Numbered from the stretch's first letter, positions 1-8,593 are shown. The stretch: 64,000 bases of DNA from an uncultured Gammaproteobacteria bacterium (GCA_947258715.1 CAMYJH010000023.1:1-64000); one strand, 5' to 3'. A program made the numbers and translations. The notes: a model not told the origin generated them from the letters alone.

Positions 1-1
1 T

Positions 2-148
2 ACGGTGAGAGACAAGGCGGTTCTCTCGACCATTTTTATTGGCATGCGCGCGTTCGACGACCACCGGCTGCGCCTCAGAAGAATAGACATCCTTGCCGCT
101 ATGCAAAGTCTGACTAACGCGGTTTCTGCTTATGCTTACCAGGGTTAG
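2..148 (+). CDS. 3' end of an unidentified protein gene (partial)
   Basis: An open frame enters from the left edge and ends at TAG 146-148, giving the last 48 codons of a protein. The residues look protein-like (an amphipathic stretch around IGMRAFDDHRLRLRR, then a small-residue tail), but no family is recognised. The start lies outside the window. It could be a chance open frame, because only 48 codons are visible. Confidence 0.35.
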   Translation, partial: TVRDKAVLSTIFIGMRAFDDHRLRLRRIDILAAMQSLTNAVSAYAYQG

Positions 149-149
149 A

Positions 150-206
150 TTCGTGGGGATCGCTCAGGGTCAGAGCCGAAATAATCTCGCAGCGATGCTC
201 CTCAGA
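150..206. repeat. dispersed repeat with GGGTCAGA core, copy 1
   Basis: Directly after the preceding stop lies TCGTGGGGATCGCTCAGGGT followed by CAGA. A second copy at 31160-31240 has the same order: TCGTGGGGA, four variable bases, TCAGGGTCAGA, and a closing GATGCTCC. GGGTCAGA-type palindromes often accompany REP-associated tyrosine transposases; here only the repeat is seen. Confidence 0.45.
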
Positions 207-306
207 GGGAAAGCGCACGAATAACTAGGGTTGCTAAAATCGCTATTTTTAGTAGTCAATTAGTCAACTCCAGGACCGTGACCTTCCGCAAGAAGTTTCG
301 AAGTTG

Positions 307-1041
307 TCACTTCGGTTGTTGGGTGATCGTTTCAAGAGTTTTAATGGATTCGTCGAAGATTTTTTGCCAATTAGTTAAATGGACACTGTTGAATCTTATC
401 GTCACCAGCATATCTTCAAACATTCGATACGCTCCTCGGCAGTACCCCCAACTTCTTTCAATCTCTTTTCCCCACACCGTGCAAAGAAACACAATGGGAT
501 CTCCATCTGGCATCGTAATTGTCGGATCGATACTCTTGTACCAGCCAGGTCGATTCTTTTCTTTCGATTCTGAATAGATGCTGAGCTTCTGGTATCTCTC
601 ATCGATATGTGGTTCTATTTCGCGATATTTCTCCGAAAAGCTTTTGAACTGATCAATTGAGGGCATTGCTCTTTTTTCAGGATCAAGCCTTATGAATATT
701 TCAAAATGATACTTTTGCGCTTGAGGTTGGTCGGAAATTTTGTTCTCGTCGGCCGATGTTGTCGGGGCAGCTAACCTAAGGGAGATCATGCTTCTGGGGG
801 TATCCCTCTCCAATAGGATTGATTCGTCTATGTAAAGTATTCTCGATGGGGTGGTTATCTTGCGAATACGGTTACCACCCGGTTCATTCGGCGGAAGCCA
901 CGTAGCCGAGTAAAACATTTTCGTATCCGGTGACGTCGATCGTGCAACATCCCTTTCACGGTCTTGCACCGCGAGTTTGATCGACAAGAGGACCAAAAGG
1001 ACCACTGTGCCAATGACCGTCGTGAGTTGCCGTCTATTCAC
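307..1041 (-). CDS. hypothetical membrane-anchored protein
   Basis: A 244-residue protein of unrecognised family. Residues about 7-25 form one hydrophobic helix (VIGTVVLLVLLSIKLAV) after a short basic N-terminus (MNRRQ), which suggests a signal anchor with the remainder outside the cytoplasmic membrane. The rest is soluble and charged, with two cysteines late in the chain (CTVWG and YCRGAY). It is transcribed towards the window start, about 40 bp downstream of the M48 protease gene, so it could be the last gene of that cluster. The N-terminal anchor recalls exosortase-associated EpsI proteins in layout, but no EpsI motif was found, so no function is assigned. Confidence 0.6.
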   Translation of the reverse strand: MNRRQLTTVIGTVVLLVLLSIKLAVQDRERDVARSTSPDTKMFYSATWLPPNEPGGNRIRKITTPSRILYIDESILLERDTPRSMISLRLAAPTTSADENKISDQPQAQKYHFEIFIRLDPEKRAMPSIDQFKSFSEKYREIEPHIDERYQKLSIYSESKEKNRPGWYKSIDPTITMPDGDPIVFLCTVWGKEIERSWGYCRGAYRMFEDMLVTIRFNSVHLTNWQKIFDESIKTLETITQQPK

Positions 1042-1080
1042 GTGAAGGGAGCGTGCGGATCGGTAGTGAGATAGCGGAAT

Positions 1081-1812
1081 CTACTGAGCGACAAAGCCCA
1101 CCAACGGCGTCACCGCGGCCGTATCGTCCCAGCCTTTCTCGTACTGAATGGCTTTGAGCGTCGCGATGCGATCCTCGGTAAGCGGGTGGGTGCGGAGAAA
1201 AGTCGGCGCGGCGAAGTGCTTCTCGCCGTGCGCTTTCATCAGCACGGTGTAAAGATCCAGCGCCCCGGCCACGTGGCCGTAGACTCCGGCAACGGCTTCT
1301 AGAGCGCTGCGGTCGGCCTCGCTTTCCTGGCCGCGGCTGAAAGTGAGCAGGGTGAGCGCGCCGGTATCACCGATGACGCTGCCGACGATGTCGTCTCCCT
1401 GCACCCCGACAACCGCCATCAGGGCAAGAATGACCACCACAGTACGCCCCAGGCTGCGGATGGGATGGCGGTGCTTGATGTGGGCGATCTCATGGGCGAT
1501 GACCATGGTCAGCGCGTTCTCGCTGGGCAGCTTCTCGATCAGTCCGCGGTTGATGACCACGTGACCGCCGAGGGTAGCGAAAGCGTTGACTTCGTCCACG
1601 TCGGCGTAGTGCACGGTGATCTTCATGTCCGCGGGCAAATCCATCGCGTGGGCGATCCGATCCGCCAGGGGCTTGAGCTTTTTGTCGAGCTCATGGGGCT
1701 CCGGCACCATGGCCTGGCTGTCCGCGAACAGGGCCTGCTCGTAGCGGAAGGGGATGTATTTGATCAGATAATCGGCGGAGAGCGCCAGGGTGCCGATGAC
1801 AAGGGCGCACAC
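1081..1812 (-). CDS. M48 family zinc metalloprotease
   Basis: A peptidase with the zinc motif HEIAHIKHRH and a downstream ESEADRSALE segment that supplies the third zinc ligand, as in M48 (HtpX/Oma1/BepA-like) proteases. One N-terminal hydrophobic segment precedes the catalytic domain, so it is probably membrane-anchored and involved in envelope protein quality control. The given start is a GTG. The same frame stays open to 1920 and encodes a plausible N-terminus (LRRVLEYSNPKLPEH..., then HPLKEF before the membrane helix), but it contains no ATG, GTG or TTG. A CTG at 1920-1918 overlaps the TGA of the upstream gene, so the true protein may have about 279 residues. It lies downstream of two YbjQ-type genes. 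Confidence 0.8.
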   Translation of the reverse strand: MCALVIGTLALSADYLIKYIPFRYEQALFADSQAMVPEPHELDKKLKPLADRIAHAMDLPADMKITVHYADVDEVNAFATLGGHVVINRGLIEKLPSENALTMVIAHEIAHIKHRHPIRSLGRTVVVILALMAVVGVQGDDIVGSVIGDTGALTLLTFSRGQESEADRSALEAVAGVYGHVAGALDLYTVLMKAHGEKHFAAPTFLRTHPLTEDRIATLKAIQYEKGWDDTAAVTPLVGFVAQ

Positions 1813-1916
1813 CAGCAGAATGCCGCCGGTGAGGATCGCGAACTCCTTGAGCGGATGTTCGCGGCTCGTATTGATGTGTTCGGGCAGCTTGGGGTTGGAG
1901 TATTCCAGAACGCGCC

Positions 1917-2363
1917 TCAGCGGGGATTGATGAAGGCCGTGCCGTAGGCCAGCACCTCAACGGACCCCACCGCGTTTTTTCTACCCTTGGAGATGGACGA
2001 AGTTTCGACCTTGACGTTGAAGACGATGTGACTGCCCAGCTGTTTGGCCTGTTCCTTCATCCGCAAAATAGCTTCCCTTCTCGCCCGATCGAGCAGCGTT
2101 TCGTAAGTGGTAACCCGTCCGCCGAAGATGTTTCTCAAACCGGCGACAAAGCGCTTGAAGTAATCCACCGAGACCACCACGTTGCCGCTTACCATCTGCG
2201 TTTCCGGAACCGGATCGCCCCAGGGCGCAAGCTTGGTAGCCACCGCGGGGATGGGGCGAAGCGCATCCTCGCGCTCGAGAATGGACTTGTAGTGACGATG
2301 CTCGGCGTAGCGGCCGGTGCCGTAACCCAGCGCCAGCAGAACGAGGAAAATAATCAGGTCCAC
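1917..2363 (-). CDS. membrane-anchored YbjQ/UPF0145-type protein
   Basis: A 148-residue protein. Residues 2-19 form a hydrophobic helix (LIIFLVLLALGYGTG). The rest is a heavy-metal-binding-like YbjQ (UPF0145, formerly DUF74) domain with the hallmark GLRNIFGG, the helix ARREAILRMKEQAKQLGSH, and a final strand ending AYGTAF. It is a membrane-tethered paralogue of the next gene upstream, from which it is separated by 4 bp. Its stop overlaps the possible CTG start of the M48 protease gene, so the three genes are probably co-transcribed. The family's molecular role is poorly known. Confidence 0.8.
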   Translation of the reverse strand: MDLIIFLVLLALGYGTGRYAEHRHYKSILEREDALRPIPAVATKLAPWGDPVPETQMVSGNVVVSVDYFKRFVAGLRNIFGGRVTTYETLLDRARREAILRMKEQAKQLGSHIVFNVKVETSSISKGRKNAVGSVEVLAYGTAFINPR

Positions 2364-2367
2364 GGAC

Positions 2368-2682
2368 TTATTCCAGCACCACCGCGGTGCCGTAGGCGTA
2401 GAGCTCGGCCGCCCCCTGGGCCACCGAAGAAGTGGAAAATCGGATGTTGAGCACTGCGTTGGCGCCCGCCGCTTGGGCCTGCTCCACCATGCGCCCCATG
2501 GCCTCCTCGCGGGAATCGTGCAGCAGCTCCGTATAGCCCTTGAGCTCGCCGCCGAAGATGTTCTTGAGACCGGCCATTAGATCGCGTCCGACGTGCTTTG
2601 ATCGCACCGTGCTGCCCTGTACCAGGCCTAAGTGCTGTCTGATCTTTTTCCCCGGCGCGTATTCCAGTGTAGATATGTGCAT
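2368..2682 (-). CDS. YbjQ/UPF0145 family protein
   Basis: A full-length 104-residue YbjQ-type protein, a small oligomeric fold historically called a heavy-metal-binding domain. Visible marks are STLEYAPGKKI at the start, GLKNIFGGELKGYTEL in the middle, the helix SREEAMGRMVEQAQAAGANA, and the closing AELYAYGTAV. It has no signal peptide, so it is cytoplasmic. It heads a three-gene run (YbjQ, membrane YbjQ, M48 protease) on the minus strand. The paralogue next door suggests that a soluble and a membrane form work together, which is inference. Confidence 0.8.
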   Translation of the reverse strand: MHISTLEYAPGKKIRQHLGLVQGSTVRSKHVGRDLMAGLKNIFGGELKGYTELLHDSREEAMGRMVEQAQAAGANAVLNIRFSTSSVAQGAAELYAYGTAVVLE

Positions 2683-2853
2683 GAACGGGCCCCCCTGTGC
2701 TGACCCTGAGCTGACGGCGCTTTGGGCCCCTTCGCCCTGCGCCTATTTGAAGCTTAGTACGGGGAATGATTTGCTCAAGGCTACCGACAGCCTGGCCGTG
2801 GGTTTTTTGTCGGCCATTGGGTAGGCGTAATCAGAGGAAAGGCGCGCCCGGCG

Positions 2854-3912
2854 CTATTGCCGGATGAACTGCCTCACGACCGGGACCAGCCCGCCTGCGC
2901 CTTGCTCCAGAATCCGCAATACGGGGATGCCGAGCTGCTCGCTGTACTCCCGCTGGTAGCGCCTTAACGTCTCGGGGGTGGCGCTCTTGTTGTTCAGGGT
3001 GACCGCCAGGACTCTGGCGCCGTAGAAAGCGACGAGCTCGATCTCGCTTTGCAGGGAGGGGATGCGATAGCCCTGCTTCTCGTAGCCCTCGAAGAACTCG
3101 CGCCCCGCGCCGTGCTGGAGGATGACCCCCTTGGCGTCGGCGGAGAGCAAAAACTCGGCGCCGCAGGGTCCGCTGGGGTTTCTCAGCGCCGCCTGGCCCT
3201 CGAGGATCATGACGTCGGGATTGAGCTCCCGGTCGCAGCTGACGATAGCGTGCTCCAGCTCTCCGCTGACGTAATCATTCACCACCGAGTCCAGCACGAA
3301 GCCGTAACGGGCACCCTGCATCCAGCCGGTTTGTCCGGTATAGATCATCTCCGCGCGAATACCCTCGGCGTTCAGCGCTTCGACCAGCAGCCGTGTGGTG
3401 GTGCGTTTACCCAGCGCGCAGTCGGTTCCGAGCACGGCAATACGCGGCGCGCGCACGGAATAGATGTCGCCTTCCCAGAAGTGCAGCTCGTGCTTGGGTT
3501 TGGGCTTTCTCAGGTCAATGAGTTCGACGTTTTTCTCGCGAGCAGCGCGGGCAATCTCCTGGTCGTCGGAAGCTGCGTCGTGCAGGCCGTTGACGATGGA
3601 CATGCCTTTGTCCACCGCTTCCAGGATCAGCTTGCGCAACTCTTCCGTCAGTCTGCCGCCGTGGGTGGCGATCCCGACGACACAGAAGTCCGGGGTGCTG
3701 CCGGCGAGGACAAGGGCGTCGTCAATGGAGGCGACGATGGGAATATCGCGATGCAGGCCGTCCAGCGCCTCGCCTGCATCCTGGCCCGCGAGCACCGGCT
3801 CGACCACGGCGAGGACGTCGAAACGATCGCTGCCGCGCACCAGCCCGTGGGCGGTCTTGCCATTGGGGGTCATATACCGGCCGTTGGCCAGCACGATGGC
3901 GGTATGTTTCAT
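2854..3912 (-). CDS. DUF1611 domain protein (DgcN-like)
   Basis: A 352-residue protein of the DUF1611 family. An N-terminal Rossmann-like domain (KHTAIVLANGRY..., VVGIATHGG around residue 105) is followed by a P-loop domain with GTDCALGKRTTT near residue 170 and TGQTGWMQGARYG. Some members (DgcN) are described as D-amino-acid N-acetyltransferases acting with the racemase DgcA; no dgcA gene is visible here. The start at 3912 (MKHTAIVL) is chosen because family similarity begins there; an in-frame ATG at 3930 and longer upstream reading are possible. It is divergent from the methyltransferase gene. Confidence 0.75.
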   Translation of the reverse strand: MKHTAIVLANGRYMTPNGKTAHGLVRGSDRFDVLAVVEPVLAGQDAGEALDGLHRDIPIVASIDDALVLAGSTPDFCVVGIATHGGRLTEELRKLILEAVDKGMSIVNGLHDAASDDQEIARAAREKNVELIDLRKPKPKHELHFWEGDIYSVRAPRIAVLGTDCALGKRTTTRLLVEALNAEGIRAEMIYTGQTGWMQGARYGFVLDSVVNDYVSGELEHAIVSCDRELNPDVMILEGQAALRNPSGPCGAEFLLSADAKGVILQHGAGREFFEGYEKQGYRIPSLQSEIELVAFYGARVLAVTLNNKSATPETLRRYQREYSEQLGIPVLRILEQGAGGLVPVVRQFIRQ

Positions 3913-4082
3913 GGGCGCCGGGAAGCTCATGCCTCGAGAGTTGTTGTTTTTGTCGCTATCGGCCGCCTTCCGGGAAGCAGCCGCCCGCACCGATCTACCG
4001 GGATCAATTCTTCGATGCAAGCAGCAGGCGCGCCAGAGAGGCGTTTGAACTGCCTTTATAATTGTCACTGGGGCCAGGGCGA

Positions 4083-4874
4083 ATGACCAAGTTTTATTCA
4101 CTCGGCGACAGCGAGAGCGAGCAGAAGCGTCTCCTTCGCCAGATCGACCTCTATGGCGATACGCGCGGGGTCGCGTTCGGAGCGGCAAATAGAGTGGTCG
4201 AGCTCGGCTGCGGCGCCGGCGCCAATCTGTGGATCGCGCGACAGCTAAGTGAAGGGAGCTATGTCGGCGTGGACGTGCGGCAAGGCCAGATCGACGCGGC
4301 GCGAAGGCGAACCAGAGATCTCGGCATCGGCAACGCCGAATTCCAGCTGGCCGATGCGGCGGAAACGGGCCTAAAGGCCGGGGACTTCGATGCGCTGTTC
4401 TGTCGCTGTGTGCTCATTCACCAGCCGGATCCGCGGCCCATCGTCACCGAAGCGCAGCGGCTTCTTCGCCCAGGCGGACGCGGCGTTTTCATCGAGCCCG
4501 ATGGTCCTAACCACTATATGGCACCGGGCAAGGAAGCGCTGATGAAGGTGTTCCATGCGCGCACCCATTACGCCTACGGCGACGGTCGCGGTTCGCCGGG
4601 GGCGGCGCGTAATCTTTATCCGCTGCTGGTGAACGCGGGATTCAAGGACGTCACGCTCACGCCCCACGTGATCGTGGCAACCGGTGACGATGCTGACTGC
4701 TGCCGTGCCTTTCTGCGCCACTGGATGGAGATCATCGCGCCCGTGGCCGACGCGCTGGTGGCGGAGGGACTGATTACCTCTCGAGAGCTCAAGCAGGCGC
4801 TGCGCGAAGCGGAGACCGTCAAGCCGGATCTTTTCATCTGCCACACCATGTGGCAGGCGGACGCCACTCGCTGA
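4083..4874 (+). CDS. class I SAM-dependent methyltransferase
   Basis: A 263-residue methyltransferase. Motif I is VVELGCGAGANLW, the acidic end of strand 2 is GVDVRQGQIDAARRR, then AEFQLADAAE and LFCRCVLIHQPDPRPIV follow, with LRPGGRGVFIEPDG as the post-II motif. The C-terminal half is a less conserved cap. The substrate cannot be told. ATG 4083 (MTKFYSL) is preferred over an upstream in-frame GTG/ATG-like extension because the family start lies close to it. A rho-independent terminator follows 30 bp after the stop, so this is probably a single-gene transcript. Confidence 0.75.
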   Translation: MTKFYSLGDSESEQKRLLRQIDLYGDTRGVAFGAANRVVELGCGAGANLWIARQLSEGSYVGVDVRQGQIDAARRRTRDLGIGNAEFQLADAAETGLKAGDFDALFCRCVLIHQPDPRPIVTEAQRLLRPGGRGVFIEPDGPNHYMAPGKEALMKVFHARTHYAYGDGRGSPGAARNLYPLLVNAGFKDVTLTPHVIVATGDDADCCRAFLRHWMEIIAPVADALVAEGLITSRELKQALREAETVKPDLFICHTMWQADATR

Positions 4875-4900
4875 TTAATCCTGCCTCACTCCATTAAATG

Positions 4901-4928
4901 AAAAGCGGGCCCGAAGGCCGGCTTTTTT
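4901..4928 (+). terminator. rho-independent terminator after the methyltransferase gene
   Basis: AGCGGGCC, a CGAA loop, then GGCCGGCT form an 8-bp stem with one mismatch, followed by a run of T. It ends the methyltransferase transcript and isolates dnaE2 downstream. Confidence 0.8.
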
Positions 4929-5078
4929 GTTTGAAATGAAAGCGACGCTTATTCGATGAGCGGGAACAGCGCCTGAGCGAGCTCCTGGACGGGTTTTTCG
5001 TGCGCGCCTTCCTTTATTCTCCAAGCTAATCAGCCAGTTATCGGCAGGGGGTTGTCACCCAGGCGGGATTTGATAATA

Positions 5079-5094
5079 CTGTATAAAAATACAG
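5079..5094 (+). promoter_or_regulatory. LexA (SOS) box upstream of dnaE2
   Basis: CTGTATAAAAATACAG matches the gammaproteobacterial LexA consensus CTGT-N8-ACAG, with an A/T-rich centre. It lies 13 bp before the ATG of dnaE2, so LexA bound here should block transcription or initiation directly. Confidence 0.88.
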
Positions 5095-5107
5095 CTACCC
5101 GTCAGTC

Positions 5108-8100
5108 ATGGCCAAAAACCACCCAGTCCCCGGCTACGCCGAGCTGCACTGCCTGTCCAACTTCAGCTTTTTAAGGGGTGCCTCACACCCGGAGGAACTG
5201 GTCCTGATGGCGGCGAAGCTCGGCTACGCGGCCATCGCCATCACTGACGAGTGCTCTCTGGCCGGCGTGGTGCGCGCGCACCTGGCGGCGAAGGAAGGCG
5301 GGATTCAGCTCATTGTCGGCAGCGAGGTGAAGCTTCGCGAGGGGCCGAAGCTGGTGCTGCTGGCGACTGACCGGGCAGCCTACGGCCGCCTCTCGGGGCT
5401 GATCACCACAGGACGCCGGGCGGCGGAGAAGGGCAGCTACCATCTCGGCCTCGAGGATCTGGACAACGGCCTCGAAGGCTGCCTGGCGCTGCTGATTCCC
5501 GAGGTTGGGAAAAGGGGTCGGACACCTTTTTCGAACACCTCTTTTCAAGTTCTACAACAGGGGAAAACGAAAAAGGGCTCTGACCCCTTTTTCCTTGCTG
5601 CGGATCCCGAAAAGAGCGCTTCGAAAAAGACGTCTGATCCTTTTTTCATCCGCTGGCTGAAAGAGCGCTTTCCCGAACGCGCGTGGATCGCCTTCGAACG
5701 CCACCTGGACGCTAGCGACGCACACACGCTACAAGAGCTTAAAAGTCTGAGCGCGCAAACCGGCCTGCCGCTGGTGGCCGCCGGCGACGTGCACATGCAC
5801 ATGCGCGCACGCCAGCCGCTCCAGGATACGCTCACCGCGATACGTCTGGGTCTGAAAGTGGCCGAGGCCGGCTTCAATCTGTTTCCCAATGCCGAACATC
5901 GTTTGCGCAGCCGCCCGAGGCTTGCCCGGCTCTATCCCCGTGCGCTGATGGAAGAAACCCTCGCCGTCGCCGCGCGCTGTCAGTTTTCATTGGACGAGCT
6001 GCGCTACGAGTATCCGGAAGAGATTGTACCGGTGGGCAAAACCCCCGCCGAGCACCTAAGGCAGCTGGTGGAGATCGGACTTCGCCGCCGTTTTCCCGGC
6101 GGCGCGCCGGAGAAGGTGCGGGTTTTGATCGAGCGCGAGCTGGAGCTGATTGCCGAGCTTCGTTACGAGCCTTACTTCCTTACCGTCTATGACATTGTCC
6201 GCTTCGCTCGCGAGCGCGACATCCTCTGCCAGGGGCGCGGCTCCGCCGCCAACTCCGCGGTGTGCTATTGCCTCGGCATCACCGAGGTGGACCCCGCGCG
6301 CATGGAGATGCTGTTCGAGCGTTTCATCTCCAAGGAACGCAACGAGCCGCCGGACATCGACGTGGACTTCGAGCACGAGCGGCGCGAGGAGGTGATCCAG
6401 TACATCTACGAAAAATACGGGCGTGACCGCGCCGCCATCGCCGCCACCGTGATCCGCTACCAGCCGAGGAGCGCGGTGCGCGACGTGGGCAAGGCGCTAG
6501 GACTCGCTCCGGCCCAGGTAGATCGTCTGGCGAAGTCGCTGGCCTGGTGGGACGGCAAGCGGGTGCTCAAGGCGCGCTTTAAGGAAGCGGGTTTGAATCC
6601 TGAAACTGCGGTGATGGGCAGGCTGGCGAAACTGGTGGGAACGCTGATCGGTTTTCCCCGGCACCTTTCCCAGCACACCGGCGGCTTTGTCATCGCCAGG
6701 GGGGCGCTTTCGGATCTGGTGCCGGTGGAGAACGCCGCCATGCCGGAGCGCACGGTGATCCAGTGGGACAAGGACGATCTCGACGCCTTAGGCCTGCTCA
6801 AGGTGGACGTGCTGGCGCTCGGCATGCTCACCGCCATTCGCAAGAGCTTCGGCCTGATCGAAGCCTATCGCGGCACGTCCCTATCCATGGCCACGGTGCC
6901 GGCGGAGGACCCAGCCGTCTACGAGATGATCGGCCACGCCGATACCGTGGGCGTGTTCCAGATCGAGTCCCGCGCGCAGATGGCCATGCTGCCGCGGATG
7001 AAGCCCAAGTGTTTTTATGACCTCGTGATCGAGGTGGCCATCGTGCGCCCGGGGCCGATCCAGGGCGGCATGGTGCACCCTTACCTGCGCCGCCGGCAGG
7101 GGCTCGAGCCGGTGAGCTACCCTTCCGAGGCGGTGCGCGGCGTGCTGGAGCGCACTCTGGGCGTGCCCATCTTCCAGGAGCAGGCGATGCAGCTGGCGGT
7201 GGTGGCGGCGGGCTTCACGCCGGGCGAGGCGGATCAGCTGCGCCGGGCAATGGCGGCGTGGCGAAGACGCGGGGGCTTGGGCCCCTTCGAGGCGCGGCTC
7301 ATCGACGGCATGCGCCAGCGCGGCTACTCGGAAGCGTTCGCCCGTCAGATCTTCCGCCAGATCGAGGGCTTCGGCGATTACGGTTTTCCCGAATCCCACT
7401 CGGCGAGCTTCGCTCTATTAGTATATGTGTCCGCCTGGCTCAAATGTCACAAGCCCGCGGCCTTCACCTGCGCGCTGCTGAACAGCCAGCCCATGGGTTT
7501 CTATGCGCCCGCTCAATTGATTAACGACGCTCGCCGCCATGACGTTGAGGTACGCGGCGTGGACGTCAACTTGAGCGCCTACGACTGCACCCTGGAACGG
7601 GGCGAGTGCGGCGCGCCCGCGGTGCGCCTCGGCTTTCGCATGGTCAAAGGATTGGCGGAAGAAAGCGCCGGACGCATCGTCTCGGCACGGATAGGAAAAG
7701 GGGTCGGTAAAAGGGGTCGGATCCCTTTTTCGAACGCCTCGCCCCGGAATCGGCAACAGGAGAGAGCGAAAAAGGGCTCTGACCCCTTTTGCCTTTTCGA
7801 TTCGGTGGAGGACTTGGCGCTGCGCGCAAAGCTCTCCCGCAGCGAGATGAAGCTGCTAGCCCAAGCCGGCGCGCTCGCCGGAATCGCCGGCCACCGCCAC
7901 AAGGCCGCATGGAAGGTCACGGGGGTGGAAGCGCCAACGCCGCTGATGAAGCAGCCGCGGGTGGCCGAGGGCACGCCGCTTTTGCGTTCACCCACGGAAG
8001 GCGAGGATCTCGTCGCCGACTATCAGACCATCGGGCTCACTTTAGGGCGGCATCCGCTGGAGCTGCTGCGAAAGCGTTTCGATCGCATGCGGCTCTGCAC

Positions 8101-8413
8101 CGCCGCCGACATCAACGTGACCCATCACGGCACTTTTGCCCGCGCCGCGGGCCTGGTGATCAACCGCCAGCGACCCTCCACCGCCAGCGGGGTGATCTTC
8201 GTCACCCTCGAAGACGAGACCGGTCAGATCAACCTGGTGGTGTGGCCCTGGGTGGCGGAGCGCCAGCGCCGGGTGGTGCTGCAAGCGCGATTGCTCGTCG
8301 CCAGCGGCACCGTCGAGCGCGACGGCGAGGTGGTGCACCTGATTGCCGGGCGGCTGGAGGACCACAGCCGGCTGCTGGGAATGCTGGAGACTAAGTCACG
8401 GGATTTTCAGTGA
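5108..8413 (+). CDS. dnaE2: error-prone DNA polymerase DnaE2 (ImuC) with two in-frame repeat insertions
   Basis: An 1101-residue alpha-subunit-type polymerase for damage-induced translesion synthesis. The PHP domain is N-terminal (YAELHCLSNFSFLRG..., ITDECSLAG). The palm holds PPDIDVDFEHERRE near residue 416 and LKVDVLALGML near 565, supplying the catalytic aspartates, and a C-terminal OB fold contains GVIFVTLEDETGQINLVV. A LexA box precedes it, but no imuA or imuB lies in the window, so the usual cassette is absent. Two insertions of about 30 residues (around residues 135-180 and 867-895) share KRGR-PFSN and KKGSDPF; they come from the same palindromic DNA repeat and fall in linkers, leaving catalytic motifs intact. 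Confidence 0.93.
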   Translation: MAKNHPVPGYAELHCLSNFSFLRGASHPEELVLMAAKLGYAAIAITDECSLAGVVRAHLAAKEGGIQLIVGSEVKLREGPKLVLLATDRAAYGRLSGLITTGRRAAEKGSYHLGLEDLDNGLEGCLALLIPEVGKRGRTPFSNTSFQVLQQGKTKKGSDPFFLAADPEKSASKKTSDPFFIRWLKERFPERAWIAFERHLDASDAHTLQELKSLSAQTGLPLVAAGDVHMHMRARQPLQDTLTAIRLGLKVAEAGFNLFPNAEHRLRSRPRLARLYPRALMEETLAVAARCQFSLDELRYEYPEEIVPVGKTPAEHLRQLVEIGLRRRFPGGAPEKVRVLIERELELIAELRYEPYFLTVYDIVRFARERDILCQGRGSAANSAVCYCLGITEVDPARMEMLFERFISKERNEPPDIDVDFEHERREEVIQYIYEKYGRDRAAIAATVIRYQPRSAVRDVGKALGLAPAQVDRLAKSLAWWDGKRVLKARFKEAGLNPETAVMGRLAKLVGTLIGFPRHLSQHTGGFVIARGALSDLVPVENAAMPERTVIQWDKDDLDALGLLKVDVLALGMLTAIRKSFGLIEAYRGTSLSMATVPAEDPAVYEMIGHADTVGVFQIESRAQMAMLPRMKPKCFYDLVIEVAIVRPGPIQGGMVHPYLRRRQGLEPVSYPSEAVRGVLERTLGVPIFQEQAMQLAVVAAGFTPGEADQLRRAMAAWRRRGGLGPFEARLIDGMRQRGYSEAFARQIFRQIEGFGDYGFPESHSASFALLVYVSAWLKCHKPAAFTCALLNSQPMGFYAPAQLINDARRHDVEVRGVDVNLSAYDCTLERGECGAPAVRLGFRMVKGLAEESAGRIVSARIGKGVGKRGRIPFSNASPRNRQQERAKKGSDPFCLFDSVEDLALRAKLSRSEMKLLAQAGALAGIAGHRHKAAWKVTGVEAPTPLMKQPRVAEGTPLLRSPTEGEDLVADYQTIGLTLGRHPLELLRKRFDRMRLCTAADINVTHHGTFARAAGLVINRQRPSTASGVIFVTLEDETGQINLVVWPWVAERQRRVVLQARLLVASGTVERDGEVVHLIAGRLEDHSRLLGMLETKSRDFQ
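5509..5592. repeat. in-frame palindromic repeat element in dnaE2, copy 1
   Basis: About 83 bp with two hairpin arms: AAAAGGGGTCGG-ACACCTTTTT (5510-5531) and AAAAAGGG-CTCTGA-CCCCTTTTT (5570-5592), separated by a middle containing CGAAC-CCTC and CAACAGG. The same arms with the same spacing (58 bp from arm-1 start to the CG before arm 2) recur at 7708-7791. A further arm-like hairpin, AAAAAGACGTCTGATCCTTTTT, lies at 5622-5646. All are in frame with dnaE2. Confidence 0.85.
7708..7791. repeat. in-frame palindromic repeat element in dnaE2, copy 2
   Basis: The second copy of the 83-bp element: arm 1 AAAAGGGGTCGG-ATCCCTTTTT, middle with CGAACGCCTC and CAACAGG, and arm 2 AAAAAGGG-CTCTGA-CCCCTTTT. A partial arm-1 duplication (GAAAAGGGGTCGG) lies just before it at 7694-7707. 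It separates IVSAR from the DSVEDLALRA helix of dnaE2 and keeps the reading frame. Confidence 0.85.
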
Positions 8414-8593
8414 AGGGAGAGATCAATACCCACTCTTAAGATGAGCCGTCGCTCGGTTTTGCCAAGCGACATCATGATGGAGCGATATCGCAAGGATGCG
8501 ATAAATGGAAAAACTTTCTGCGGGCAGGGACGCTTGCTCGGTTTCGGACAGCGCGAGGCACTACGAGCGCCGGCGCCCCCATGACTACGCGCA

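Noticed and set aside
307-1041. EpsI-like exosortase-associated protein
   Set aside because: Only the N-terminal anchor fits; no EpsI motif was found, so the gene is left as hypothetical.
3049-4086. 345-codon plus-strand frame across the DUF1611 gene
   Set aside because: Antisense to a gene with clear family motifs; no start site or domain.
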